Positions 48,547 through 56,447 of a stretch of DNA of 64,000 nt are shown one piece after another (position 1 is the stretch's first letter; each line of letters begins with the position of its first letter). A model generated the notes under the pieces. It ran no database searches and was not told the origin of the DNA. It saw only the letters and a program-made list of their open reading frames with translations. The translations under genes were made by a program, and so were the position numbers. Location of the stretch: the NCBI RefSeq assembly GCF_026341815.1, contig NZ_JAPENX010000001.1, positions 868,001 through 932,000 on the forward strand. Reading direction: 5' to 3'. The DNA comes from Streptomyces sp. NBC_00572 (GTDB taxonomy: Bacteria > Actinomycetota > Actinomycetes > Streptomycetales > Streptomycetaceae).

Positions 48547-49314
48547 TCACCACTCCAGCGCGAAGGGCTTGCCCGTCGAGGCGAAGTGGCCGACGTTCAC
48601 GCACTCGGTCGAGGCGATCCGCATCCGCTGGGCGAGCGGCTGGTGGACGTGGCCGAAGAGGGCGTAGCGGGGGCGGGTGCGTCGGATGGCGTCGAGCAGG
48701 GCCCGGCTGCCGCGTTCGAAGCGGCGGGCGACGGTGTCGTACGTCAGGTCCGGCACGTCCGGCGGGATGTGGGAGCAGAGGACGTCGACGTCGCCGAGGG
48801 CCTCGACCTTCGCCGCGTACTCCTCGTCGGAGATCTCGTACGGGGTGCGCATCGGGGTGCGCAGGCCGCCGCCGACGAAGCCGAAGACGAGCCCGCCGAC
48901 CTCGATCCGCTCGCCGTCGAGGACGGTCGTCCCGGGCCGGGCGAATTCGGACCAGAAGCGGGGGATGTCGACGTTCCCGTAGGTGGCGTACGTGGGGGTG
49001 GGGAAGGCGGCGAAGAGTTCGGCGTACTGGCGGCGGACGGCACCCTCGATCGCGGTCTCGCGGTCGACGTCGAGCTCGGCCCAGAGGCGACGCCCCAGGT
49101 CACGGGCATCGTCGAAGCGGCGGGCGGTGCGCAGCTCGACCAGCCGGTCGGCGTTCTCGACGCCGAAGAGGTCGGGGAAGATCCCGCGGCTGTGGTCGGC
49201 GTAGTCGAGGAAGAGGACCAGGTCCCCCAGGCATATGAGGGCGTCGGCCCCGTCCCCCGCCCTGGCGAGGTCTCCGGCGTTGCCGTGCACGTCACTGACC
49301 ACATGGACTCGCAT
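48547..49314 (-). CDS. Calcineurin-like metallophosphoesterase
   Basis: A 255-residue dinuclear metal phosphoesterase. The five metal-binding blocks are recognisable: DVHGN (about 8-12), GDLVLFLDYADH (about 30-41, a GD variant), GNVD (about 117-120), CSHIPP (about 180-185) and FGHVHQP (about 220-226). The substrate is unknown; no nuclease or lipid-specific domain is attached. The ATG at 49314 has AGGTGGGG upstream and a family-typical MRVHVVSDVHGN start. It diverges from the acyl-CoA ligase gene with 256 bases between starts. Confidence 0.88.
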   Translation of the reverse strand: MRVHVVSDVHGNAGDLARAGDGADALICLGDLVLFLDYADHSRGIFPDLFGVENADRLVELRTARRFDDARDLGRRLWAELDVDRETAIEGAVRRQYAELFAAFPTPTYATYGNVDIPRFWSEFARPGTTVLDGERIEVGGLVFGFVGGGLRTPMRTPYEISDEEYAAKVEALGDVDVLCSHIPPDVPDLTYDTVARRFERGSRALLDAIRRTRPRYALFGHVHQPLAQRMRIASTECVNVGHFASTGKPFALEW

Positions 49315-49570
49315 GGGCCCCACCTTAGGGGGTGTCACCTGCGGTTACTTCCGAGTCGGGAAACCTGTGGATTACTGTGCGGAGAGCACCGCCACACATG
49401 TGTGACGCACGGAACATCTGGCCGGAACCCCCTATCCGGAACCATGTACTGATGGGTAACGTCCGGGCAGTCCAGTCGTGCTCACCCCCACGGAGCACCT
49501 GCCAGTTCTTGGACTTCACCGGTGCATCACACAGAGCCGTGGCGCCGGCGCCCGATGAGGAGCAGCAGTC

Positions 49571-51367
49571 TTGCGCGAGTTCAGCCTTCCGGCCCTGTAC
49601 GAGGTCCCCGCGGACGGCAACCTGACGGATCTCATCCGCCGCAACGCCTCCCAGCACCCAGACGTCGCCGTCATGGGTCGCAAGGTCGACGGCGTGTGGA
49701 CGGATGTGACCGCGACACAGTTCCTCGCGGAGGTCCGCGGGGCCGCCAAGGGCCTGATCGCGGCCGGCGTCGAGCCGGGCGACCGGGTCGCGCTGCTGTC
49801 GCGTACGCGTTACGAGTGGGTCCTCCTCGACTTCGCGATCTGGAGCGCGGGCGGCGTGACCGTTCCCGTGTACGAGACCAGCTCGCCGGAGCAGATCCAG
49901 TGGATCCTCGGCGACTCGGGCGCGACGTTCGCGCTCGTCGAGAGCGGGGCGCACCAGGAGTCCGTCGAGTCCGTGCGGGCGAACCTGCCGGAGCTCAAGG
50001 GTGTCTGGCAGATCGAGGACGACGCGGTCGCGCAGCTGACCGCGACCGGCTCGGACGTCTCCGACGAGCTGCTCGACGAGCGCATGTCGGCGGCGAACGC
50101 GGACGACCCGGCGACGATCGTCTACACCTCGGGCACGACGGGCCGCCCCAAGGGCTGCGTCCTGACCCACCGGGCCTTCTTCGCCGAGTGCGGCAACGTG
50201 GTGGCGCGTCTGAAGCCCCTCTTCCGTACGGGCGAGTGTTCGGTGCTGCTGTTCCTGCCGGCCGCGCACGTCTTCGGGCGGCTCGTCGAGATCGCGTCCG
50301 TGATGGCGCCGATCCGGCTGGGCTGCGTCCCGGACATCAAGAACCTCACGGACGAGCTGGCCTCGTTCCGGCCGACGCTGATCCTGGGCGTGCCCCGGGT
50401 CTTCGAGAAGGTCTACAACTCGGCTCGGGCCAAGGCGCAGGCCGACGGCAAGGGCAAGATCTTCGACAAGGCCGCGCACACGGCGATCGCGTACAGCAGG
50501 GCGCTGAGCACCCCGCAGGGCCCGTCCTTCGGCCTCAAGCTGAAGCACAAGATCTTCGACAAGCTGGTCTTCAGCAAGCTGCGGGCGGTGCTCGGCGGCC
50601 GCGGCGAGTACGCGATCTCGGGCGGCGCGCCGCTGGGCGAGCGGCTCGGCCACTTCTTCCGGGGCATCGGCTTCACGGTCCTGGAGGGCTACGGCCTGAC
50701 GGAGTCGTGCGCGGCGACGGCGTTCAACCCCTGGGACCGGCAGAAGATCGGCACGGTCGGTCAGCCGCTGCCGGGTTCGGTGGTGCGGATCGCCGACGAC
50801 GGCGAGGTGCTGCTGCACGGCGAGCACATCTTCACGGAGTACTGGAACAACCCGACGGCGACGGCCGAGGCGCTGGCGGACGGCTGGTTCCACACGGGCG
50901 ACATCGGCACCCTCGACGAGGACGGCTACCTCGCGATCACCGGCCGGAAGAAGGAGATCCTGGTGACGGCGGGCGGCAAGAACGTCGCCCCGGCGGTCAT
51001 CGAGGACCGGATCCGGGCGCACGCGCTGGTCGCGGAGTGCATGGTGGTCGGCGACGGGCGTCCGTTCGTGGGTGCGCTCGTCACGATCGACGAGGAGTTC
51101 CTGGGCCGCTGGGCCGCCGAGCACGGCAAGCCGGCGGGTTCGACGGCGGTCACCCTCCGCGACGACGCGGACCTGGTGGCGGAGGTCCAGCGCGCGATCG
51201 ACGACGGCAACGCGGCGGTCTCCAAGGCGGAGTCGGTTCGCAAGTTCCGCATTCTCCCGGCCCAGTTCACGGAGGAGGCGGGCCACATCACCCCGTCCCT
51301 GAAGCTGAAGCGGAACGTGGTGGCGAAGGACTTCGCGGACGAGATCGAGGCGATCTACCGGGGCTGA
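49571..51367 (+). CDS. Long-chain acyl-CoA ligase (FadD15-like AMP-binding enzyme)
   Basis: Activates long-chain fatty acids with ATP and CoA. The 598-residue protein has the P-loop YTSGTTGRPKG (about 184-194), the acyl-pocket region GYGLTESCAATAFNP (about 376-390), WFHTGDIG (about 438-445), TGRKKEILVTAGGKNVAP (about 457-474) and C-terminal catalytic Lys in SLKLKRNVV. It is of the FACS type closest to mycobacterial FadD15. The start is a TTG at 49571, 10 bases after GAGGAG. It lies next to a PimB-like gene, as fadD15 does in M. tuberculosis. A 12-bp palindrome CACACATGTGTG (49393-49404) and a direct repeat CCGGAACC (49422-49429, 49436-49443) lie upstream. Confidence 0.93.
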   Translation: MREFSLPALYEVPADGNLTDLIRRNASQHPDVAVMGRKVDGVWTDVTATQFLAEVRGAAKGLIAAGVEPGDRVALLSRTRYEWVLLDFAIWSAGGVTVPVYETSSPEQIQWILGDSGATFALVESGAHQESVESVRANLPELKGVWQIEDDAVAQLTATGSDVSDELLDERMSAANADDPATIVYTSGTTGRPKGCVLTHRAFFAECGNVVARLKPLFRTGECSVLLFLPAAHVFGRLVEIASVMAPIRLGCVPDIKNLTDELASFRPTLILGVPRVFEKVYNSARAKAQADGKGKIFDKAAHTAIAYSRALSTPQGPSFGLKLKHKIFDKLVFSKLRAVLGGRGEYAISGGAPLGERLGHFFRGIGFTVLEGYGLTESCAATAFNPWDRQKIGTVGQPLPGSVVRIADDGEVLLHGEHIFTEYWNNPTATAEALADGWFHTGDIGTLDEDGYLAITGRKKEILVTAGGKNVAPAVIEDRIRAHALVAECMVVGDGRPFVGALVTIDEEFLGRWAAEHGKPAGSTAVTLRDDADLVAEVQRAIDDGNAAVSKAESVRKFRILPAQFTEEAGHITPSLKLKRNVVAKDFADEIEAIYRG

Positions 51368-51389
51368 TCCCGGAAGGCACGTACGTACG

Positions 51390-51429
51390 GGCCGGAGGCC
51401 CGGGGCGACATCGCTCCGGGCCTCCGGCC
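51390..51429 (+). terminator. Terminator after the acyl-CoA ligase gene
   Basis: Perfect 14-bp arms (51390-51403 with 51416-51429) enclose a 12-base loop, 23 bases after the stop. Confidence 0.85.
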
Positions 51430-51448
51430 GTTTCCGTACACCCTGCCC

Positions 51449-51485
51449 GACACCCCAGACTTGAACATGTTCAAGTCTGGGTGTC
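51449..51485. promoter_or_regulatory. Near-perfect palindrome in front of a lipoprotein gene, TetR-like operator candidate
   Basis: The core 28 bases (51454-51481) form a perfect palindrome without spacer, centred on TTGAACATGTTCAA. Flanks GACAC and GTGTC extend it with a single unpaired base. The centre fits the TNNAACNNGTTNNA pattern known for the KstR family and common for TetR-type operators. It ends 8 bases before the lipoprotein ATG. Confidence 0.6.
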
Positions 51486-51488
51486 AGG

Positions 51489-52025
51489 ATGCGTCCCGTG
51501 AGGATCACGAGGGGAAACTCGCTCCGCCGGCTCCGGAGGTACGGGGCGGTGGTGGCCCTGCTCACCACCCTGACCGCCTGCCTCGCCGGCCCGGGCCAGT
51601 ACTACGAGGGGACGGACGTCCACGACGCCACGGCGGCCGAGGTCGCCGGGGCCTGGAAGTCCACCGAGGGCACCGCGATGACGCTGCGCCCGGACGGGAC
51701 GGCGACCGTCACCCGGCTCGACGGACAGGACTTCGACTTCGACGACGGCTGGCGGCTCTCCGGTACGGGCACCTGGTCGCTCGCCGACGACGCGAACGGG
51801 CAGGACGTCCGCCTGGAGCTCACGGCCCGCACGAAGGCCGAGACGCGCGCCGACGCGACGACGCCTCTGCCGGACGCCACGGACGCCCCCACCACCTACA
51901 CCTGGCGCTTCTTCGTGGACCGCGACAAGCAGAAGAAGCCCGTCCTGTTCTTCTTCTTCGGCGACCCCGACGCCGCCGACACCTACGTCATGACACGGAA
52001 GCCGACCGCTACAGCAGCTCCCTGA
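51489..52025 (+). CDS. Putative lipoprotein of unknown function
   Basis: A 178-residue protein with a type II signal peptide: basic RRLRRYG, a hydrophobic core and lipobox LTAC with Cys31. The mature part is a small beta-rich domain starting with VAGAWKSTEGTAMTLRPDGTATVTRL (Lipocalin-like or YbbD-like wording; I cannot assign a family), containing DDGWRLSGTGTWSLADDANGQDVRLEL and ending FFFFGDPDAADTYVMTRK. The ATG at 51489 or a GTG at 51498 is the start. Its 3' end overlaps the PimB-like gene on the other strand by 17 bases. A strong palindrome precedes it. Confidence 0.75.
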   Translation: MRPVRITRGNSLRRLRRYGAVVALLTTLTACLAGPGQYYEGTDVHDATAAEVAGAWKSTEGTAMTLRPDGTATVTRLDGQDFDFDDGWRLSGTGTWSLADDANGQDVRLELTARTKAETRADATTPLPDATDAPTTYTWRFFVDRDKQKKPVLFFFFGDPDAADTYVMTRKPTATAAP

Positions 52026-53151
52026 GCCGCTCCGCGAGGAGGTCCCAGCGCCACTTCTCCTCGACCCAGGCCCGGCCCCGCTCGCCCATGCGGGCGCGGA
52101 GTTCCGGGTCGAGGAGGAGGGTGGTGACGCGGTCGGCGGTGTCCTCGACGGATTCGCCGCGGACGACCCAGCCTGTCTCGCCGTCGAGGACCGCGTCGGG
52201 GGCGCCGCCCGAGTCCCCCGCGACGACGGGGAGGCCGGTCGCGGAGGCCTCCAGGTAGACGATGCCGAGGCCCTCGACGTCGAGGCCGCCGCGCCGCGTG
52301 CGGCAGGGCATGGCGAAGACGTCACCGGCCCCGTAGTGGGCGGGCAGCTCCGACCAGGGGACGGCGCCGGTGAAGCGAACGGATCCGGCCACCCCGGTCT
52401 CGGCGGCGAGACGGTGCAGGTCCTTCTCGTACGGGCCGCCGCCAACGATCAGGAGGACCGCGTCGGGCACCCGGCGCAGGATCCGCGGCATGGCCCGGAT
52501 CAGGGTGTCCTGGCCCTTGCGCGGGACGAGCCGGGAGACGCAGACCACCACGGGGCGGTCGCTGAGCCCGAGGCGGGCGCGGACCTCCGCGCCGCCCGAG
52601 TCGGGGTGGAAGGTCTTCTCGTCGACGCCCGGCGGAAGCTGCACCATCCGGCCGGCGGCGGCGGGCGTGAGGGCCGCCGCGATCCGGGAGCGGGTGTACT
52701 CGCCGAGGTAGGTGATCGTGGCCGTGCCCTCGCCGATCCGCCTCAGGAGCTGCCGGGAGGCGGGCAGCTGGGCCCAGCCCGCCTCGTGGCCGTGCGTGGT
52801 GGCCACGAGTCGCCGTGCGCCGGCCCTGCGCAGCGCGGGGGCCATCAGGCCGAGCGGCGCGGCCGCGCCGAACCACACGGACTCGCAGCCGTGCTCGCGC
52901 AGGAGCGCGGTGGCACGGGCGGTGACCCGAGGTGTGGGCAACAGCATGGTGGTGCGATCCCGGACGACCGTGAAAGGCTGTTCGGCGTCGAACGCGGCCG
53001 TCGCCTCGGCCCCTTCGCGGCTGCGCTTCCAGGTGGAGGCGTAGACCACGATCCGTTCGGGATCCAGGCGGAGGGCCATGTTGTGCAGGAAGGCCTGGAT
53101 TCCGCCGGGACGCGGCGGGAAGTCGTTGGTTACGATCAGGGTCTTGTGCAT
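52009..53151 (-). CDS. pimB: GT4 glycosyltransferase, probable PimB-type phosphatidylinositol mannosyltransferase
   Basis: A 380-residue GT-B enzyme using a sugar nucleotide. The N-terminus TLIVTNDFPPRPGGIQAFLHNMALRL matches PimB' and related mannosyltransferases that add the second mannose to phosphatidylinositol mannosides. Other motifs: VATTHGHEAGWAQLP, VVVCVSRLVPRKGQDTLIRAMP (about 194-215), and the EX7E motif in GLDVEGLGIVYLEASATGLPVVAG. The ATG at 53151 is chosen. The neighbours (acyl-CoA ligase, GT87 enzyme, NlpC hydrolases) parallel the mycobacterial fadD15-pimB' region. An alternative is another GT4 of the same group. Confidence 0.82.
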   Translation of the reverse strand: MHKTLIVTNDFPPRPGGIQAFLHNMALRLDPERIVVYASTWKRSREGAEATAAFDAEQPFTVVRDRTTMLLPTPRVTARATALLREHGCESVWFGAAAPLGLMAPALRRAGARRLVATTHGHEAGWAQLPASRQLLRRIGEGTATITYLGEYTRSRIAAALTPAAAGRMVQLPPGVDEKTFHPDSGGAEVRARLGLSDRPVVVCVSRLVPRKGQDTLIRAMPRILRRVPDAVLLIVGGGPYEKDLHRLAAETGVAGSVRFTGAVPWSELPAHYGAGDVFAMPCRTRRGGLDVEGLGIVYLEASATGLPVVAGDSGGAPDAVLDGETGWVVRGESVEDTADRVTTLLLDPELRARMGERGRAWVEEKWRWDLLAERLRELL

Positions 53152-53239
53152 CGTGGCCGAATCTACCGCGAGCGCACCCACCGCCCAGCACCACCACTCC
53201 CCCGCGTGAGCGGGCCTACAGGACAAGGACGAGACAGTG

Positions 53240-54514
53240 ATGACGGGCGCAGTGGGGAAGTGGTCACGCACGGGTCTGCGACTGCCGGTCGGCCTCTGGG
53301 CCCTGACCCGGGTCATCCTGCTGCTGTGCGTCTTCAAGGTCGTGGTGATCCCCGGACCGGACATCACGTTCGACGTCGAGAACATCTACCAGGGCTGGTA
53401 CGAGGTCCTGCGGACGGGCACGTATCCGCTGGACGACGTGACCTGGCAGTACCCGCCGGCCGCCGCGTTCGCGATCCTCGCCCCGGGGCTGCTGCCCTTC
53501 CTCGGCTACTCGGCCGCCTTCTTCGTCCTCGCCTTCCTCTGTGACGCGCTCGTCTTCGGGCTGCTCCTGCACACGGGCCGCCGGGCCGGCCGCTCGCCGC
53601 GCGGTGCCTGGATCTGGATCGCGGGCGTCGCCCTGCTCGGGCCGACCGTGTACGCCCGGTACGACGTGATGGTGACCGCCGTCGCGGTGGCGGCGATACT
53701 CGCGGCCGGCCGGAGCCCGCGCGTCCTCGGCGCTCTCGCGGGCTTCGGCGCGGTCCTGAAGGTGTGGCCGGTGCTGCTGCTCGCGGGCACCCCGAAGGGC
53801 CGGGCCACCTTCCGCTCCTGGCCCGTGGCGGTGGGCGCCGCGGCCGCGGTGCTGCTGTTCTGCGTGCTGTGGATGCCGGGCGCGCTCGCCTTCCTCTCCT
53901 TCCAGCGCGACCGGGGCACCGAGGTCGAGTCGCTGGGCGCGATGGTCTTCCACGTGGCCCGGCACTTCGGCTGGAGCGGCGAGGCGCAGATGAACTACGG
54001 CTCGATCGAGTTCCTCGGCCCGTACGTCTCCACCGTCTCGACGGCCGCGATGGTGCTCACCTTCGTCGCCTTCGGCTGGCTGCTGCTCTGGCGGTTCAAG
54101 GCGCGCCGCTTCACCACGTCGACGGTCGCGGACGCGGGCTTCGTGGCGGTGCTGCTCTTCACCACGACGAGCCGGGTGCTGTCCCCGCAGTACATGCTGT
54201 GGCTGGTCGGGCTGGCGGCGGTGTGTCTCGCGTACCGGTCGAGCCGCATGGAGCGGCCGGCGCATCTGATCGTGTGGGCGGCGGCGGTGACGCAGTTCGA
54301 GTTCCCGGTGTGGTTCTCGCACGTGACCCGCAGCGATCCGCTGGGCATCGCGGTGCTGTTCACCCGGAACGGTCTGCTGATCGCGGCCACCCTCATCGCC
54401 TGCCGGATCCTGTGGCAGCAGACGGTGACGGAGCCCCCTCTCACCGGGTCCGTGGTCGTGCCCGCGCAGGCGACTCAGCCGGAGCGCGAGAAGGCCCTGT
54501 CCGGCTCGCGCTGA
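53240..54514 (+). CDS. GT87-family membrane mannosyltransferase (DUF2029)
   Basis: A 424-residue polytopic glycosyltransferase of the GT-C type, with about ten to eleven membrane helices, using polyprenyl-phosphate mannose outside the membrane by family knowledge. It has an early acidic loop (PGPDITFDVENIYQGWYEVLRTGTYPLDDVTWQYPPAA, the DUF2029 signature) and TVYARYDVM. The closest named relative in this neighbourhood is mycobacterial Rv2181, an alpha-1,2-mannosyltransferase. The ATG at 53240 is chosen over the GTG one codon before. It diverges from the PimB-like gene and its 3' end overlaps the MATE gene by 40 bases. Confidence 0.84.
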   Translation: MTGAVGKWSRTGLRLPVGLWALTRVILLLCVFKVVVIPGPDITFDVENIYQGWYEVLRTGTYPLDDVTWQYPPAAAFAILAPGLLPFLGYSAAFFVLAFLCDALVFGLLLHTGRRAGRSPRGAWIWIAGVALLGPTVYARYDVMVTAVAVAAILAAGRSPRVLGALAGFGAVLKVWPVLLLAGTPKGRATFRSWPVAVGAAAAVLLFCVLWMPGALAFLSFQRDRGTEVESLGAMVFHVARHFGWSGEAQMNYGSIEFLGPYVSTVSTAAMVLTFVAFGWLLLWRFKARRFTTSTVADAGFVAVLLFTTTSRVLSPQYMLWLVGLAAVCLAYRSSRMERPAHLIVWAAAVTQFEFPVWFSHVTRSDPLGIAVLFTRNGLLIAATLIACRILWQQTVTEPPLTGSVVVPAQATQPEREKALSGSR

Positions 54515-55803
54515 GGGGCGCCGACGGTACGGCGGTGCAGCAGGCCCAGTGCCGCGCACTGGGCCGCCATGGCGAGGGCCATGGCCAGGCAGATCCCCGG
54601 CAGTCCGAGACCTGAGAGGCCGTACGCGAGCGGCAGCTGGACCAGGACGCCCGCGACGGTGATCCGGGCGAGGTAGGGGCTCGCCCCGGTGCCCTCGAAG
54701 ACCCCGGCGAGCGCGATGTATCCGGCCATGAGCAGCAGATAGGGGCCGAGGCAGCGCAGGAAGAGCGCGCCCGCCTCCGCCACGGCGGGCTCGGCGCCGA
54801 AGGCCCGCATGACGGGTCCCGCGCCCAGGAGCAGCACTCCCGCGGAGCCGGCGCCGAGGACCCCGCCGAGCAGCAGGGCCTGCCGTCCGACGGCCCGGCG
54901 TTCGTCGCGGCCCGCTCCGAGCAGATGGGCGCTGTGGATGGCGGCGGCCTGCCGGACGGCGTAGAAGGCCATGGTCGCCACGTACATGGCCTTGGTGGCG
55001 ATGCCGTAGGCGGCGATCTCGGTGACACCGAGCCGGGCCACGACGGAGACGAGGGCGAGGGCCCCCGCCATCCGGACGGCGAAGTCGACACCCATCGGCA
55101 GGCCGGTGACCGCGGTCCGGCGCAGGGCGGCGGCGGTCCGCTCGGCCCGGCGGGCGGCACGGGCGGCTCTGAGCAGGGGGTTGCGGCGCAGGGCGAGCAG
55201 TCCGACGGCGAGGGCGACGGCCCGGCCGGTGACGGTGGCGAGGGCGGCGCCCTGCACCCCGTACGCGTGGATGAGCAGCGGGTCGAGGACGAGGATCAGT
55301 CCGTTGGCGAGGAAGGCGAGCCGCATGGGAGTGCGCGTGTCGCCCGCGCCCTTGAGGATGCCGTCGAGGACGTTCGTGGCGAAGAAGACGGCCGTGCCGG
55401 GGAGCGAGACCGCGAAGTAGGCGACGGCCAGGGCGTGGGCGGGGTGGTCCGGGCCGCCGAGCAGCAGGGCGGCGAGCGGGTCGCGCAGCAGGTAACCGCC
55501 GAGGGCCACGGGCGGTATCAGCAGGGCGCCGAGGGCGGCGCCGCCCCGGACGGCGGCGCGGACGGCGCCCGGGTCGTCGGCGCCGCGGGCGCGGGCGACG
55601 AGCACGGTGGTGCCGGAGCCGGCCACGAGGACGACGCCGAGGAGCAGGTTCTCGACGTTGGTGGCGATCGCGACGGCGGCGACGGCGTCCCCGCCGAGCC
55701 GGGCGACCCAGACCATGTTGATGACGCCGGCGGCGACTCCGGCCAGCAGTTCGAGATAGACCGGGCGGGCGAGTCGGACGAGCGTGCGGCGGTGCGCGGA
55801 CAT
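54475..55803 (-). CDS. MATE-family efflux transporter
   Basis: A 442-residue cation-coupled multidrug exporter (DinF-like MATE group) with twelve predicted helices in two halves. Helix 1 reads LARPVYLELLAGVAAGVINMVWVARLGG; the second half begins with TGLPMGVDFAVRMAGALALVSVV. The ATG at 55803 lies beside a large palindrome and diverges from a PadR-family regulator, which points to local repression lifted by a transported compound. Its 3' end overlaps the GT87 gene tail by 40 bases. Confidence 0.9.
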   Translation of the reverse strand: MSAHRRTLVRLARPVYLELLAGVAAGVINMVWVARLGGDAVAAVAIATNVENLLLGVVLVAGSGTTVLVARARGADDPGAVRAAVRGGAALGALLIPPVALGGYLLRDPLAALLLGGPDHPAHALAVAYFAVSLPGTAVFFATNVLDGILKGAGDTRTPMRLAFLANGLILVLDPLLIHAYGVQGAALATVTGRAVALAVGLLALRRNPLLRAARAARRAERTAAALRRTAVTGLPMGVDFAVRMAGALALVSVVARLGVTEIAAYGIATKAMYVATMAFYAVRQAAAIHSAHLLGAGRDERRAVGRQALLLGGVLGAGSAGVLLLGAGPVMRAFGAEPAVAEAGALFLRCLGPYLLLMAGYIALAGVFEGTGASPYLARITVAGVLVQLPLAYGLSGLGLPGICLAMALAMAAQCAALGLLHRRTVGAPQREPDRAFSRSG

Positions 55804-55817
55804 ACGAAAGCATCTCC

Positions 55818-55858
55818 CTCTTTTCGATGTACCTCGAATCGAGGCACATCGAAAAGAG
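55818..55858. promoter_or_regulatory. Large palindromic operator between MATE and PadR genes
   Basis: Two 20-base arms pair at 19 positions around one central base: CTCTTTTCGATGT...ACATCGAAAAGAG. It contains ATGT...ACAT half-sites like those of PadR regulators. It lies 15 bases upstream of the MATE start and 47 bases before the PadR start, so one protein bound here could control both genes. The AT-rich outer arms contrast with the surroundings. Confidence 0.75.
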
Positions 55859-55904
55859 ATACCATGGCGACCGGTCCGACGACAGCCGCGAAGGAGGACA
55901 CCCG

Positions 55905-56447
55905 GTGCTGGAGCTGTCGATCCTGGGCTTCCTGTACGAGAAGCCGCTGCACGGGTACGAGCTGAAGGAACGCATCAACGGCCTCAGCGGTCATGTGCGC
56001 CCCGTCAGCGACGGTGCCCTCTACCCGGCGATCAACCGCCTGGTGAAGAACGGCCTGGTGGACAGCCGGACGGAGCCCGGCGCGAGCGCCGCCCCGCGCC
56101 GGACGCTCTCCCTCACCCCCGACGGCCGCCGGGACCTGCTCGCCCGACTGCGCACCCCCAAGGACGCCGAGATCACCGACGGCCAGCGGTTCTTCACCCT
56201 GCTCGCCTTCCTGGGCCGGCTCCCCGACCCCGCGGACCAGGCGGCCGTCCTCCGCCGCCGCCAGGAGTTCCTGAACACCCCGGCCAGCTTCTTCTACGAG
56301 GGCGGGACCCCGGTCAGCGTCGAGCGGGAGCCGGACCTCTTCCGCCAGGGCATGCTGCGGATCGCCCGAGCGACGGGCACGGCCGAGAAGGCCTGGCTGA
56401 CGGACGCCCTGGCCGCCCTGGAGGGCACCTCCGGGGACACCCCCTAG
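55905..56447 (+). CDS. PadR-family transcriptional regulator
   Basis: A 180-residue regulator. The N-terminal PadR winged helix is clear: LELSILGFLYEKPLHGYELKERI, then VSDGALYPAINRLVKNGLVDSR with TLSLTPDGRRDL (residues about 2-75). The C-terminal half is the helical dimerisation region found in longer PadR proteins (ITDGQRFFTLLAFLGRL). The GTG at 55905 has AAGGAGG 7 bases upstream; upstream ATG codons lie inside the palindrome and lack ribosome sites. It is divergent from the MATE gene. The stop overlaps the convergent lipoprotein gene by four bases. Confidence 0.92.
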   Translation: MLELSILGFLYEKPLHGYELKERINGLSGHVRPVSDGALYPAINRLVKNGLVDSRTEPGASAAPRRTLSLTPDGRRDLLARLRTPKDAEITDGQRFFTLLAFLGRLPDPADQAAVLRRRQEFLNTPASFFYEGGTPVSVEREPDLFRQGMLRIARATGTAEKAWLTDALAALEGTSGDTP

